A DNA stretch of 8,461 nt from Ruminococcaceae bacterium UBA1438. GTDB lineage: Bacteria; Bacillota; Clostridia; Oscillospirales; Acutalibacteraceae. Location: contig DCTO01000102.1 of the NCBI GenBank assembly GCA_002329285.1, positions 5,828-14,288 on the forward strand, read 5' to 3'. A program made the position numbers and the translations under genes. Within the stretch, counting starts at the first letter, position 1. Every line of letters begins with the position of its first letter. The notes under the pieces are model-generated. The model did not search any database and was not told the DNA's origin. It saw nothing but the letters and a program-made list of their open reading frames with translations. Of this stretch, positions 1 to 6,830 are shown piece by piece.

Positions 1-600
1 GAAAATGGTCATGCTCTCGCCCTTATAAGTGTAGGTGAGGGGGTTAAAGGCAATTTCGTCCGGCAGCTTCGGAACGATGGTTCTGAAAGCGTCAAACGGA
101 ACGCAGGAATAATAAAGGCAAAGCGCCTTAACGCCCAGCTTGTTGTAAAGCGAAACCTGGGAGGGGGTAAACATAACCTCCTGCGGGCGCACGATTTTTT
201 CGTATTTTCCGAAGATATCCTGCAGCCCGGAGCCCTGCGGATTGGTTACCGCAAGCTCAATTGAAGCCTCAAATTCCTCCTCATTCATAGCGGCAAGGGC
301 GCCGTTTGAATAGCCTATGATAATATTTTCATCGCCGTTATTTTTAACGCGGCGCTTCATGCCGTCTATAATGTCCGGGGCGTATTCGGGCAGAATCTGC
401 TCCAGCGAAAAGAAATTCTCGCTATCCCATGTGCCTTTAACGGGAATGCCGTCCTCGTTGCATTTGTCCAAAACATCAATAATCTGCCTTATTATTCTGA
501 TGTCAGAGCCGAAGCCGAGGCTGTCATTAGTGTCGTCCCTGTAAGAGTGATAGCAGTTAACGTGAAAGCCAAAGCCAACGTGTATTTTGTTTTCCTTCAT
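1..600 (-). CDS. GH57/polysaccharide-deacetylase-like protein, putative glycoside hydrolase (N-terminal 200 aa; 3' end outside window)
   Basis: The frame runs open from the ATG at 598-600 to the left edge, giving 200 residues without a signal peptide, so a cytoplasmic enzyme. I do not recognise the exact family. The pattern resembles the N-terminal (beta/alpha)7 barrel of GH57/GH38 hydrolases and polysaccharide deacetylases: strand 1 HVGFGFHVNCYHSYR (7-21) with His7, His13 and His18; VKGTWDSENFFSLEQILP (54-71); IIIGYSNG (93-100); and RPQEVMFTPSQVSLYNKLG (138-156), where Glu141 recalls the nucleophile segment of GH57. The start is firm: GAGGAG 8 nt upstream and 5 bp from the transporter stop. 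Coupling to the SQ importer suggests action on an imported glycoside or glycan, possibly a sulfoquinovose conjugate not handled by the GH31 enzyme, but a start of an unrelated module is possible. Confidence 0.65.
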   Translation of the reverse strand, partial: MKENKIHVGFGFHVNCYHSYRDDTNDSLGFGSDIRIIRQIIDVLDKCNEDGIPVKGTWDSENFFSLEQILPEYAPDIIDGMKRRVKNNGDENIIIGYSNGALAAMNEEEFEASIELAVTNPQGSGLQDIFGKYEKIVRPQEVMFTPSQVSLYNKLGVKALCLYYSCVPFDAFRTIVPKLPDEIAFNPLTYTYKGESMTIF

Positions 601-605
601 TGGGG

Positions 606-2048
606 TTACTCCTCTGTGATTTCAGTTGCTCTCTGCGCCTCAAGCTCCGTGTGAACCTCGGCAAGCTTTTTCTTTGAAAGATTGTAGCCGAAGAAGAGAA
701 GGATTGCCATAAGTCCAAGCATAATTGCCGGAACGAGGGTTGAAATATCATAAAGCTTTGAGAGCACGTCGTCGCCAAGCGCGATACCCTGCTTTGAAAG
801 CTCACCGTCATAATTAATGTAAGCCAGCAGCGCGTTAAGACCAACGCCTGCAAGCGTCTGGCCAAGCTTTCTTGTAAAGGAGAAGAATGCGTATGCCATG
901 CCTTCCTCTCTCTTGCCCGTTCTCAGCTCGTGGTAATCAATAACATCCATAACAAGCGCCCAGACCTCAAGCACAAGGAAGGTCTGGCCAAGGCCTGAGA
1001 AGAAGGTTAAGCCAAGGAAAACGTATGGCATATGAGCAAGCTCCGTGCCCCTGATTAAATAAAGCACCGTGCAAACGATTGCGGCAAACGCCATACCAAC
1101 CGCGCAAAGCTCCTTTTTGCCGAAGCGGGTAATCATCTTGTTCATTATCGGAATGAAGATTGCCATCGGCAGATAGGTGCAAACGGAAACCAGCGCATAA
1201 AGCCCGGGTTTGCCGTAATAATCCGTAAACAGATAGGTGAAGGTGGATTGATAATAGAACTGGAATGCAATAAGCAGCATTGACGCAAGGCAAAGCATAA
1301 TAAAGGGCCTGTTTTTCATCAGAGCCTTAAGGGTTGCCATAGCGTTATAGTTTTCATCCTTCTTTTTCTTCTGCGGCGCAATGCGCTCCTTGGTAAGCTT
1401 GTAGTGCAGGAAATATACAAAAACGGAAATAACGGAAAGCAGCAGAACGCACCAGAAAAGCTTGGTTTCATTAAGCGCCTGAATGTTAGTGCCGTTTGCG
1501 TATTTGCCCGTAACGGTATAAACAATCATCGGCAGAATGATGGTACCGGGAAGTCCGCCCACGCCTGCGCCGATTGAGCGCCACATTGAAAGGGAGGAAC
1601 GCTCAAGCTCGTCGTCCGTAACAACGGAGGCAAGCGAGCCGTAAGGAATGTTAACCGCCGTGTACATCATTCCGTAAAGGATGTATGTAACGTATGCGTA
1701 AATCAGGTATTTGCCCTCTGTAAGTCCCGGGATTTTAAGAAACATCAGCGCCGCCGAGATTGCAAGCGGAATAGAAAAGCCTAAAATCCAGGGGCGAAAC
1801 TGCCCTCTGGGGCTCGGCTTTCTTGACTGAATGAAGGCGCCCCAGAGCGGGTCGTTAATCGCGTCCCAAATTCTGGCAACCAAAATCAGCACAACGATTT
1901 TTGCAGGGCTGATTCCAAGTGCGTCCGTATAAAATTTGTTCTGAAATGCGCCGATAAGCGAAAAGGTTAAAAGTCCGCCTGCGTCCCCGAGGGCGTAGCC
2001 GATTTTATCCTTCAGCTTAATTCCGTGTGTTAATGCTTTTTCTTCCAT
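606..2048 (-). CDS. GPH family sugar:cation symporter, probable SQ/SQ-glycoside importer
   Basis: A 480-residue twelve-helix transporter of the glycoside-pentoside-hexuronide:cation symporter family within the MFS. Family signatures are clear: IGYALGDAG (16-24) in helix 1, ARIWDAINDPLWG (58-70), GQFRPWI (82-88), YGMMYTAVNIPYGSLA (125-140) with TDDELERSSLSMWR (144-157), and near the C-terminal half DVIDYHELRTGKREEGMAYA (368-387). A basic loop KKKKDE near 227-232 joins the two halves. The E. coli SQ cluster transporters YihO and YihP belong to the same family, so import of SQ or sulfoquinovosyl glycerol with Na+ or H+ is the natural role here. It lies 12 bp after the ROK gene and its last codons (GAG GAG) supply the ribosome binding site of the next gene. 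The substrate is inferred from context. Confidence 0.9.
   Translation of the reverse strand: MEEKALTHGIKLKDKIGYALGDAGGLLTFSLIGAFQNKFYTDALGISPAKIVVLILVARIWDAINDPLWGAFIQSRKPSPRGQFRPWILGFSIPLAISAALMFLKIPGLTEGKYLIYAYVTYILYGMMYTAVNIPYGSLASVVTDDELERSSLSMWRSIGAGVGGLPGTIILPMIVYTVTGKYANGTNIQALNETKLFWCVLLLSVISVFVYFLHYKLTKERIAPQKKKKDENYNAMATLKALMKNRPFIMLCLASMLLIAFQFYYQSTFTYLFTDYYGKPGLYALVSVCTYLPMAIFIPIMNKMITRFGKKELCAVGMAFAAIVCTVLYLIRGTELAHMPYVFLGLTFFSGLGQTFLVLEVWALVMDVIDYHELRTGKREEGMAYAFFSFTRKLGQTLAGVGLNALLAYINYDGELSKQGIALGDDVLSKLYDISTLVPAIMLGLMAILLFFGYNLSKKKLAEVHTELEAQRATEITEE
609..614 (-). promoter_or_regulatory. Ribosome binding site of the GH57-like gene inside the transporter 3' end
   Basis: GAGGAG, encoding the last two Glu residues of the transporter, stands 8 nt before the ATG at 598-600. 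The two genes are separated by only 5 bp, so the downstream gene is translationally coupled to the transporter and belongs to the same operon. Confidence 0.75.
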
Positions 2049-2056
2049 AAATTTTT

Positions 2057-2062
2057 CTCCTT
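2057..2062 (-). promoter_or_regulatory. Ribosome binding site of the transporter gene, overlapping the regulator stop
   Basis: The minus strand reads TAAGGAG: the stop codon of the ROK gene (2061-2063) runs into the AAGGAG site, 8 nt before the transporter ATG at 2046-2048. It fixes the transporter start and implies coupling to regulator translation. Confidence 0.8.
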
Positions 2063-3167
2063 AAAACTGCTTTTCAAAAAAGAATTTCTGCGCGGCAATC
2101 GCAGTTGCGCCGATATAATCGCTCTGTTCATTAAGCGCGCTTATTTTCAGCATATTGCTTTTCAGATTGCCGTTATAACGCAAGCATTGCCTTGAAAGCT
2201 TTTCTGCTATGTCTTTATTATAAAACATTGCACCGAAAAACACAATGTTCTGTGCATTTAAAATCGTTGCCGTGTTTGTAAGCGCAAGGGCAACAAGGTC
2301 AATTTTTTCGTCAATAATGTTGATAATGCCGGGGTCGTCCGTTTTGGCAAGCTCCTCAACTGTCAGCCCTTTGCCTGCCTCAAGGATGATTTCTCTTGCC
2401 GATGCAACGGTTTCAAGGCAGCCGTATCTTCCGCAGCGACAGCGCCTGCCGCCGGGGTCAACAATGTAATGCCCGATTTCGGTGACGGAGCTGTCATTCC
2501 CTGAAAAAACCTTGCCGTTTGCAACAATTGCAGAGCCAATGCCGTATCCCCATTTGAGAAATAAAACGGATTCCTCATTTTTGTAATTGCCGTAAATCAG
2601 CTCGCTTAGCGCAAAAGCCTTAACGTTGTTTTCAACAACGCAGGGCAGTGAAAGCGCAGCCTCAATCTTTTCTGCAAGAAAGCCGTTTTTCCAGATGCCG
2701 AAATCATCCTGCTTCGGAGAGCCGATAACGCAAACACCGATTCCGATTATGCTTTCCCTTTTATCAAAGCAGTCAAGAAAAGCCTTTGCCGCTCTGATAA
2801 CCTCTTCCGCGTCATCGCAGAAGGGCAGGGCCTCCAGCTTAATCAGCCGTCCGCTGACGTCGGAAACGGAAAGGGTTATCGCCTGCGCTTCGGCATTAAT
2901 GCCGAAAATCAGCTTTTCCTCTGAATTAAGGGTAAGCAGAATTTCGCGCCTGCCTGCCTTTGTTTCGTTAACCTCCGCCTCTCCGATTTCCCTGATACAG
3001 CCCTCGTCGATAAGGCGCTTGCTGATTTTGGTAACCGCGGCAGGGGTAAGCTCAAGCCTTGCGGCAATCTCCTTGCGGCTGAGAGCCTCCTCGCTATTCA
3101 GAAGATAAAGCATTGCGCTTTCGTTATTCGATTTTATGCTTTTGATATTAAAGCCCGTTTGCCTCAT
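2061..3167 (-). CDS. ROK family transcriptional regulator of the SQ operon
   Basis: A 368-residue NagC/Xyl-repressor-type ROK protein. A winged helix-turn-helix occupies about residues 15-80 (SRKEIAARLELTPAAVTKIS, 30-49), followed by the ROK sugar-sensing domain. The ROK zinc motif is intact: EIGH (230-233), then Cys243, Cys245 and Cys250 in CRCGRYGC. Kinase features are lost: the usual catalytic Asp in the DNDAN-type motif is Asn181 (ENNVKAF, 179-185), and no DxGGT ATP loop is seen, so it is a repressor, not a sugar kinase. It probably senses SQ or sulfofructose, analogous in role but unrelated in family to the DeoR-type regulator of the E. coli cluster. It starts 16 bp after the exporter stop with no good Shine-Dalgarno, suggesting low synthesis; the ATG is supported by the N-terminal family pattern. 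The operator is probably upstream of the window. Confidence 0.85.
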   Translation of the reverse strand: MRQTGFNIKSIKSNNESAMLYLLNSEEALSRKEIAARLELTPAAVTKISKRLIDEGCIREIGEAEVNETKAGRREILLTLNSEEKLIFGINAEAQAITLSVSDVSGRLIKLEALPFCDDAEEVIRAAKAFLDCFDKRESIIGIGVCVIGSPKQDDFGIWKNGFLAEKIEAALSLPCVVENNVKAFALSELIYGNYKNEESVLFLKWGYGIGSAIVANGKVFSGNDSSVTEIGHYIVDPGGRRCRCGRYGCLETVASAREIILEAGKGLTVEELAKTDDPGIINIIDEKIDLVALALTNTATILNAQNIVFFGAMFYNKDIAEKLSRQCLRYNGNLKSNMLKISALNEQSDYIGATAIAAQKFFFEKQF

Positions 3168-3183
3168 AAAACCAACACCGATA

Positions 3184-3915
3184 TTATTTAAGAAAGAGCG
3201 ATATTCCGCTGATGAACATCAGCGCATAGCTCATTATCAAAAACGCCTTCTGGTTCATCTTTTTGCTCACAAGCCTGCCAATGATGATTGAAAGCACCAA
3301 AAACAGAAACAGCACAGTGAACACCAGGAAAAAGCTGCCGTTGATATAGCCCGATTTTATGTCCGTGAAAAAAATGATTGTGTTAAGCACAATCCAAACC
3401 GATGAAAGCGTTGCCCGGAATTCCTTTGTGTCCTTCATCCTGTCTGATGCGTATGTAACAAGCAGCGGCCCGCCGCAAACAAACATTCCGTGCACCAAGC
3501 CTGCTGAAATCAGCAGCAAAAGCGCAAGCGGGGTTGAAAGCCTTTTGTCCGTTTTCTTTTTAACAAAAAGATATGTGTCAAAAAGCGCAAAGAAAATAAC
3601 AACGCTTCCAAGCAGCTTGTAAAGCAGGGAGGGATTCATCTCAAAATGAGAAGTGATATATGTTCCCCCCGCAATTCCAATCAGCATTATTCCTATTATT
3701 TTGAAAAATTCTTTTTTGTTTATTGCCTTGTAATCACTGATGATAACGCCTATTGACGTCACAACGCCAAGCAGATTAAGCGTTGGCTTTGCAACACTGT
3801 ATCCAACCAGCATAACGGAGAAGGGCATTGCCAAAACAGTGCCGGCAAAGCCTGTTATGCATTGAATAACGTTTGATAAAACAACAACGATTATGAATGT
3901 TAAAAATCTCAGCAT
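3184..3915 (-). CDS. TauE/SafE family membrane exporter, probable DHPS exporter
   Basis: A 243-residue polytopic membrane protein of the sulfite/sulfonate exporter family TauE/SafE. The two inverted-repeat signatures are visible: GFAGTVLAMP (22-31) and VHGMFVCGGPLLVTY (141-155). Hydrophobic segments lie near residues 3-20, 24-40, 46-60, 72-89, 98-117, 127-147, 170-186, 196-215 and 224-242. Members move sulfite, sulfoacetate and other organosulfonates across the membrane. Here the likely cargo is 2,3-dihydroxypropane-1-sulfonate, the end product of the upstream reductase. The ATG follows the isomerase TAA with no gap, and the only SD-like motif (GAGG) is 14 nt upstream inside the isomerase, so translation is probably coupled to isomerase termination. 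Sulfite or sulfolactate export cannot be excluded from sequence. Confidence 0.8.
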   Translation of the reverse strand: MLRFLTFIIVVVLSNVIQCITGFAGTVLAMPFSVMLVGYSVAKPTLNLLGVVTSIGVIISDYKAINKKEFFKIIGIMLIGIAGGTYITSHFEMNPSLLYKLLGSVVIFFALFDTYLFVKKKTDKRLSTPLALLLLISAGLVHGMFVCGGPLLVTYASDRMKDTKEFRATLSSVWIVLNTIIFFTDIKSGYINGSFFLVFTVLFLFLVLSIIIGRLVSKKMNQKAFLIMSYALMFISGISLFLK

Positions 3916-5250
3916 TTAAAACTTTTCTGCCTCTATTCCAAGCATATTTGCAAGTATTTCAAGCTCAGCCTCAATGTCGCCCATTGCAACTGCAAAATGC
4001 GGCTCCCAGCCGGCGTTAACGGAATCGTTAACGATTTTTGCAGCCTCGCTCTTTGTTTTAATAACAACTGATGTGCCGAGAAACTGCTTTGGCTTATCAA
4101 GCGCCTCGCCGCCTGAAATGAAAAAGCGGAATTTGCCCTCGGCATTTTTGCCGATTCTGAAAATGGTTGCCTTTGGCTCTGCCTTGCAGCCGAATTCAAG
4201 GGTAGGCCCGATTTTTCTGTTGCAGTGAACGCCTGCCTCGGCGCCGGTGTCCTCCCTTGCAAGGGAGCAGGCCGCCGTGCCGCAGTGCCAGAAGGTGATG
4301 GTATTTTCGCCCTCGTCCATTGAAACGGGGTCGCCGAAAAATGCAGGCTTGCCTGTAAGATATTGGCAGGCAAACATTGAAAGCGCGCCGTAAGTGTCCG
4401 CCTCGCAGGAGGAAGCTACGCCCAAATCATTAAGCATTGCCAGCACTGCGCATACGGGGGTTCCAAAAGCGGTGAAGAAATCCGGCCAGCAGCGGCTTGA
4501 AAGCGCGCCGATATTGTTTTCCTTAACGTATTCGGCATATGCCTTATAAAGCCTTGCAAAATCAAGAACATTCTTTTCCTTAATGCTGTCAAGGGCTTTG
4601 ATTTTGGTCTTTGCATCGGCAAGGTATTCTGCAACGTCCTCATCTGTAAAGGCTTTTGCCTTGTCAATCAGCTCTCTTGCCTCAATTGAAATAAGGTTTG
4701 TTCCAAAGGTTGCCGCCATTTCCGCGTCAAGCCCTCTGCCAAATCCGAAGCCCTGCGGCGTGTGACCAACCTGCAGCAGATTAAGCTCTCTCATTGCGTT
4801 TTTAAGCCTTGCGGCATTGATTGCGGCTTCAAGCTTTCTCTGCACAATCTCCTCCTTCGGAGAGCCGAAAATATAAGAGAAAGGCCTGCCAAAGCTTTTA
4901 AGCATATTTGCGGCTGAATAAGCGCCCGTCAGTGAATTAAGGCGCAGTCTGCCGCCGTCAATAACAGGCTCGCGCAGAGTCCAAAGCACAACGGGGCAGG
5001 GGAATTTTCTCAAAACCTCCGTGATGTAAGCGCCGTTTGCAAAGGTGACGTTCTGCACAATCACAAGGTCCGGATTAATGCCGTCAAGAAATGCGTTAAG
5101 CTTATCAATTGAAAGCAGCATTTCATCGGACACCTTAATGTTTTCATCATATTTTCTTAATGTCTCAATTGAGCTTTCAAATTCCTTCTGCGCGCTTTCC
5201 AGATGAAAGGTTGGCACGCCGATGGGAATATAAGCGGTTTCAAAATTCAT
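3916..5250 (-). CDS. sftI: Sulfoquinovose isomerase (L-fucose isomerase-like)
   Basis: A 444-residue protein of the L-fucose/arabinose isomerase-like superfamily. In this pathway it should convert sulfoquinovose (aldose) to 6-deoxy-6-sulfofructose (ketose) in the cytoplasm, using a divalent metal. The N-terminal half has Rossmann-like strands (DLVIVQNVTFANG, 61-73; PCPVVLWTLREP, 84-95). The C-terminal half holds the metal site: Glu283 in SSCEADTYG and Asp307 in FFGDPVS, 24 residues apart, exactly as Glu337 and Asp361 of E. coli FucI. His418 in WEPHFAV is the likely third ligand (FucI His528); His322 in FWHCG is another conserved-looking histidine. At 444 residues it is shorter than FucI (about 590). 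The RBS is AAAGG, 9 nt upstream. The stop is immediately followed by the exporter start. Substrate is assigned from context; a fucose or arabinose isomerase role is less likely beside a sulfoquinovosidase. Confidence 0.85.
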   Translation of the reverse strand: MNFETAYIPIGVPTFHLESAQKEFESSIETLRKYDENIKVSDEMLLSIDKLNAFLDGINPDLVIVQNVTFANGAYITEVLRKFPCPVVLWTLREPVIDGGRLRLNSLTGAYSAANMLKSFGRPFSYIFGSPKEEIVQRKLEAAINAARLKNAMRELNLLQVGHTPQGFGFGRGLDAEMAATFGTNLISIEARELIDKAKAFTDEDVAEYLADAKTKIKALDSIKEKNVLDFARLYKAYAEYVKENNIGALSSRCWPDFFTAFGTPVCAVLAMLNDLGVASSCEADTYGALSMFACQYLTGKPAFFGDPVSMDEGENTITFWHCGTAACSLAREDTGAEAGVHCNRKIGPTLEFGCKAEPKATIFRIGKNAEGKFRFFISGGEALDKPKQFLGTSVVIKTKSEAAKIVNDSVNAGWEPHFAVAMGDIEAELEILANMLGIEAEKF

Positions 5251-5290
5251 AATTAATTACCTTTATTATTTTTAACTATATTATAATGGG
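5251..5290 (-). promoter_or_regulatory. AT-rich 40-bp spacer before the isomerase, with RBS and a possible -10 box
   Basis: This is the longest gap in the operon. On the minus strand it holds an exact TATAAT hexamer close to the DUF4867 stop, then an A-rich run, then AAAGG (5260-5264) 9 nt before the isomerase ATG. No convincing -35 hexamer sits 16-18 nt upstream of TATAAT; the best position falls on AAGGAG. The likely role is only the isomerase ribosome binding site, with a weak internal promoter possible. A short AT palindrome (TAATTAATTA) adjoins the start codon. Confidence 0.35.
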
Positions 5291-5959
5291 TTAATATTTA
5301 AGCTCCTTGTTTTCACCGATAAGCCCGGCAAAAGCGCCCTGCTTCATCAGCGGCTCGCGCTCAGGGTGGGCGATAACCCATTTGTTTTTCTGAAGCAGCA
5401 GCAAATCCTCTTGCGTTTTCGGCGCCGGCTTTTTTTCAAGGGGTGTGTTTGTGCCTCTCGGCAAAACAACAATGTCCTTAAAGCCCTCGTCACAGGTGCG
5501 GCAGGGGGAAAGGTGCAGCGTGGTCTGAAACATTTCAATCGCCGTTCCTTTCGGAACAAAGAAAACGGTTTCATCTCCAACCTTAAAGCGATTGCTTTCA
5601 ATCTGCCATGTGTGGCCTAAAACAAGCATGAAATCCGCCACGGCTATGTTAAGCTCGCTGCCCTTGTGGTATTCAAAGCCGTTATATGTGGTGTTTCTGC
5701 CGTTGCAAAAGCCAATCTGAATCGGCATCCCGCCGTAAATGCCGCTTTGGATTTCTTCAAATGCGGTAAGGCTCTCAAGCCCCTCATCGCTTGGTATATA
5801 AATATTTCCGCTTTCGGGAATGGGGGTGCTTTTCTCCATATATGCAATCAGCTCTGAAAAGTCATATCCCGTTATAATGCTGCCGAAGGTTTTGAATTCA
5901 TCGTCAAAAACGCTGTGGATTTTAATATCGTTAACCTCGTTCAGATGTTTAAGCATCAT
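5291..5959 (-). CDS. DUF4867 family cupin-like protein of the SQ cluster, function unknown
   Basis: A 222-residue soluble protein that I recognise as DUF4867; I recall such a gene being called sftX in sulfoquinovose transaldolase clusters. No function can be assigned from sequence. The middle looks like a cupin barrel: FEYHKGSELNIAV (95-107) offers Glu96, His98 and Glu102 as metal or substrate ligands, and LHLSPC (148-153) offers His149. Strands around 104-115 and 130-146 (DETVFFVPKGTAIEMF) fit the two cupin halves. C157 and C153 flank a CRTC-like pair of cysteines. The gene begins with two ATGs overlapping the reductase stop and ends 40 bp before the isomerase. Its place between two catabolic enzymes suggests a sugar-handling step such as SQ anomer interconversion (E. 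coli uses YihR for this) or help to the isomerase; that is inference only. Confidence 0.75.
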   Translation of the reverse strand: MMLKHLNEVNDIKIHSVFDDEFKTFGSIITGYDFSELIAYMEKSTPIPESGNIYIPSDEGLESLTAFEEIQSGIYGGMPIQIGFCNGRNTTYNGFEYHKGSELNIAVADFMLVLGHTWQIESNRFKVGDETVFFVPKGTAIEMFQTTLHLSPCRTCDEGFKDIVVLPRGTNTPLEKKPAPKTQEDLLLLQKNKWVIAHPEREPLMKQGAFAGLIGENKELKY

Positions 5960-6815
5960 AATCGCCTCTCACGATTTTATATGTGGCTCGCCAGTCCTCT
6001 TTGCCGATTCCTGCATCCATGCCCTTGTTGTAAACCGCCTTTGCGTTTTTCATACCCGGCATATCAAGCCCCTGCTCTGCGGCAAGGCGCTCGCAAATGC
6101 CCAAATCCTTATGCTCGTTTTCAAGTGAAAAAGCGGTTGCCCAATTTTCCTTTGCAATGTTTTCCCACTGCGCGTCAAGGTAAAAGCACTGTGCGCCGCC
6201 GTATGAAATTGCGGTGTGGTAATCCTCGGGGCTGATGCCCATTTTCTGCGCCAGCAAAAGGGTTTCGTTAACGCCGTTCTGAATTTCCGCGCAGAGCGTG
6301 TTGTGGCAGATTTTCATAACAAGCCCCTTGCCGTTTTCGCCCATTCTGATAACGTTGCAGCCCATATATTTAAGAATCGGCTCAATAACCGGGAAAAGCG
6401 CCTCCTCACAGCCTACGAGAACGCCAAGCGTGCCGTTGATTGCAGCCGGCTTTGATTTAACAACGGGTGCGTCTGCAAACTGCGCGCCCTTTGCCTTAAT
6501 CATTTCTGAAACCTCCACGGAAACGGAAGGGTCAATCGTGCTCATATCAATGCAGATTTTGCCCTCGTTGATAAAGGGCAGCAGCTCGGTGTAAACCGCC
6601 TTAACGTGCTCTGATTTCGGCACCATTGTTATGATAACGTCAGCATTCTTTGCAACTTCAATGTTGCTTTCGCAGGGCACTGCGCCGGCGGCGGCAAGCT
6701 TTTCAACCTGCGCTCTGTTAAGGTCAGAGCAGAAAACGCTGTCATCATGCTTTTTAACTATGTTTTCGCACATGGACTCGCCCATAATGCCAAGCCCGAT
6801 AAATCCGATTTTCAT
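5949..6815 (-). CDS. sftF: 3-sulfolactaldehyde reductase (beta-hydroxyacid dehydrogenase family)
   Basis: A 288-residue member of the 3-hydroxyisobutyrate dehydrogenase family, normal in length. In context it should reduce 3-sulfolactaldehyde to 2,3-dihydroxypropane-1-sulfonate with NADH, recycling the reduced cofactor made during fermentation. The N-terminal Rossmann domain shows GFIGLGIMG at 4-12; an acidic residue after the second strand (Asp31 in CSDLN) suggests NAD(H) rather than NADP(H). The catalytic lysine is Lys168 in GLVMKICHN (164-172). The substrate loop, DAPVSGG in most relatives, reads DAPVVKS at 115-121, placing Lys120 where a sulfonate could be bound. The role matches YihU of the E. 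coli pathway. The gene's 3' end overlaps the DUF4867 gene by 11 bp. A true hydroxyisobutyrate or tartronate semialdehyde reductase is possible by family but less so by context. Confidence 0.85.
   Translation of the reverse strand: MKIGFIGLGIMGESMCENIVKKHDDSVFCSDLNRAQVEKLAAAGAVPCESNIEVAKNADVIITMVPKSEHVKAVYTELLPFINEGKICIDMSTIDPSVSVEVSEMIKAKGAQFADAPVVKSKPAAINGTLGVLVGCEEALFPVIEPILKYMGCNVIRMGENGKGLVMKICHNTLCAEIQNGVNETLLLAQKMGISPEDYHTAISYGGAQCFYLDAQWENIAKENWATAFSLENEHKDLGICERLAAEQGLDMPGMKNAKAVYNKGMDAGIGKEDWRATYKIVRGDYDA
5965..5970 (-). promoter_or_regulatory. Ribosome binding site of the DUF4867 gene, with two possible starts
   Basis: The minus strand reads GAGAGG inside the end of the reductase gene. 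It is 5 nt from a first ATG (5957-5959) and 8 nt from a second, in-frame, adjacent ATG (5954-5956). The 8-nt spacing is nearer the usual optimum, so the second ATG may be the main start, shortening the protein by one residue. Confidence 0.65.
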
Positions 6816-6822
6816 TTTGTTT

Positions 6823-6829
6823 CTCCCTT
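6823..6829 (-). promoter_or_regulatory. Ribosome binding site of the sulfolactaldehyde reductase gene
   Basis: The minus strand reads AAGGGAG with a 7-nt spacer (AAACAAA) to the ATG at 6813-6815, directly after the tandem TAA stops of the transaldolase. It supports the chosen start and tight co-transcription. Confidence 0.8.
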
Positions 6830-6830
6830 A

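Noticed and set aside
606..865. 102-codon minus-strand frame inside the transporter gene
   Set aside because: It is an out-of-frame shadow; the transporter frame shows conserved GPH motifs throughout this region.
2626..3108. 160-residue open frame on the plus strand, opposite the ROK gene
   Set aside because: It lies wholly antisense to a gene with clear domain motifs, is rich in Ser and Ala as expected for the complement of this coding sequence, and has no family resemblance.
2061..3167. ROK protein as a sugar kinase (SF kinase)
   Set aside because: It has an N-terminal winged helix-turn-helix and lacks the catalytic Asp and ATP loop, so it does not supply the kinase of a sulfo-EMP pathway.
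3168..3183. Terminator or promoter between the exporter and the ROK gene
   Set aside because: The 16-bp gap has no stem-loop with a T-run and is too short for a promoter; the genes read as one unit.
5820..6235. Two overlapping plus-strand frames of 102 and 106 codons across the reductase/DUF4867 junction
   Set aside because: Both are antisense to well supported genes and to each other's frame, with no recognisable motif.
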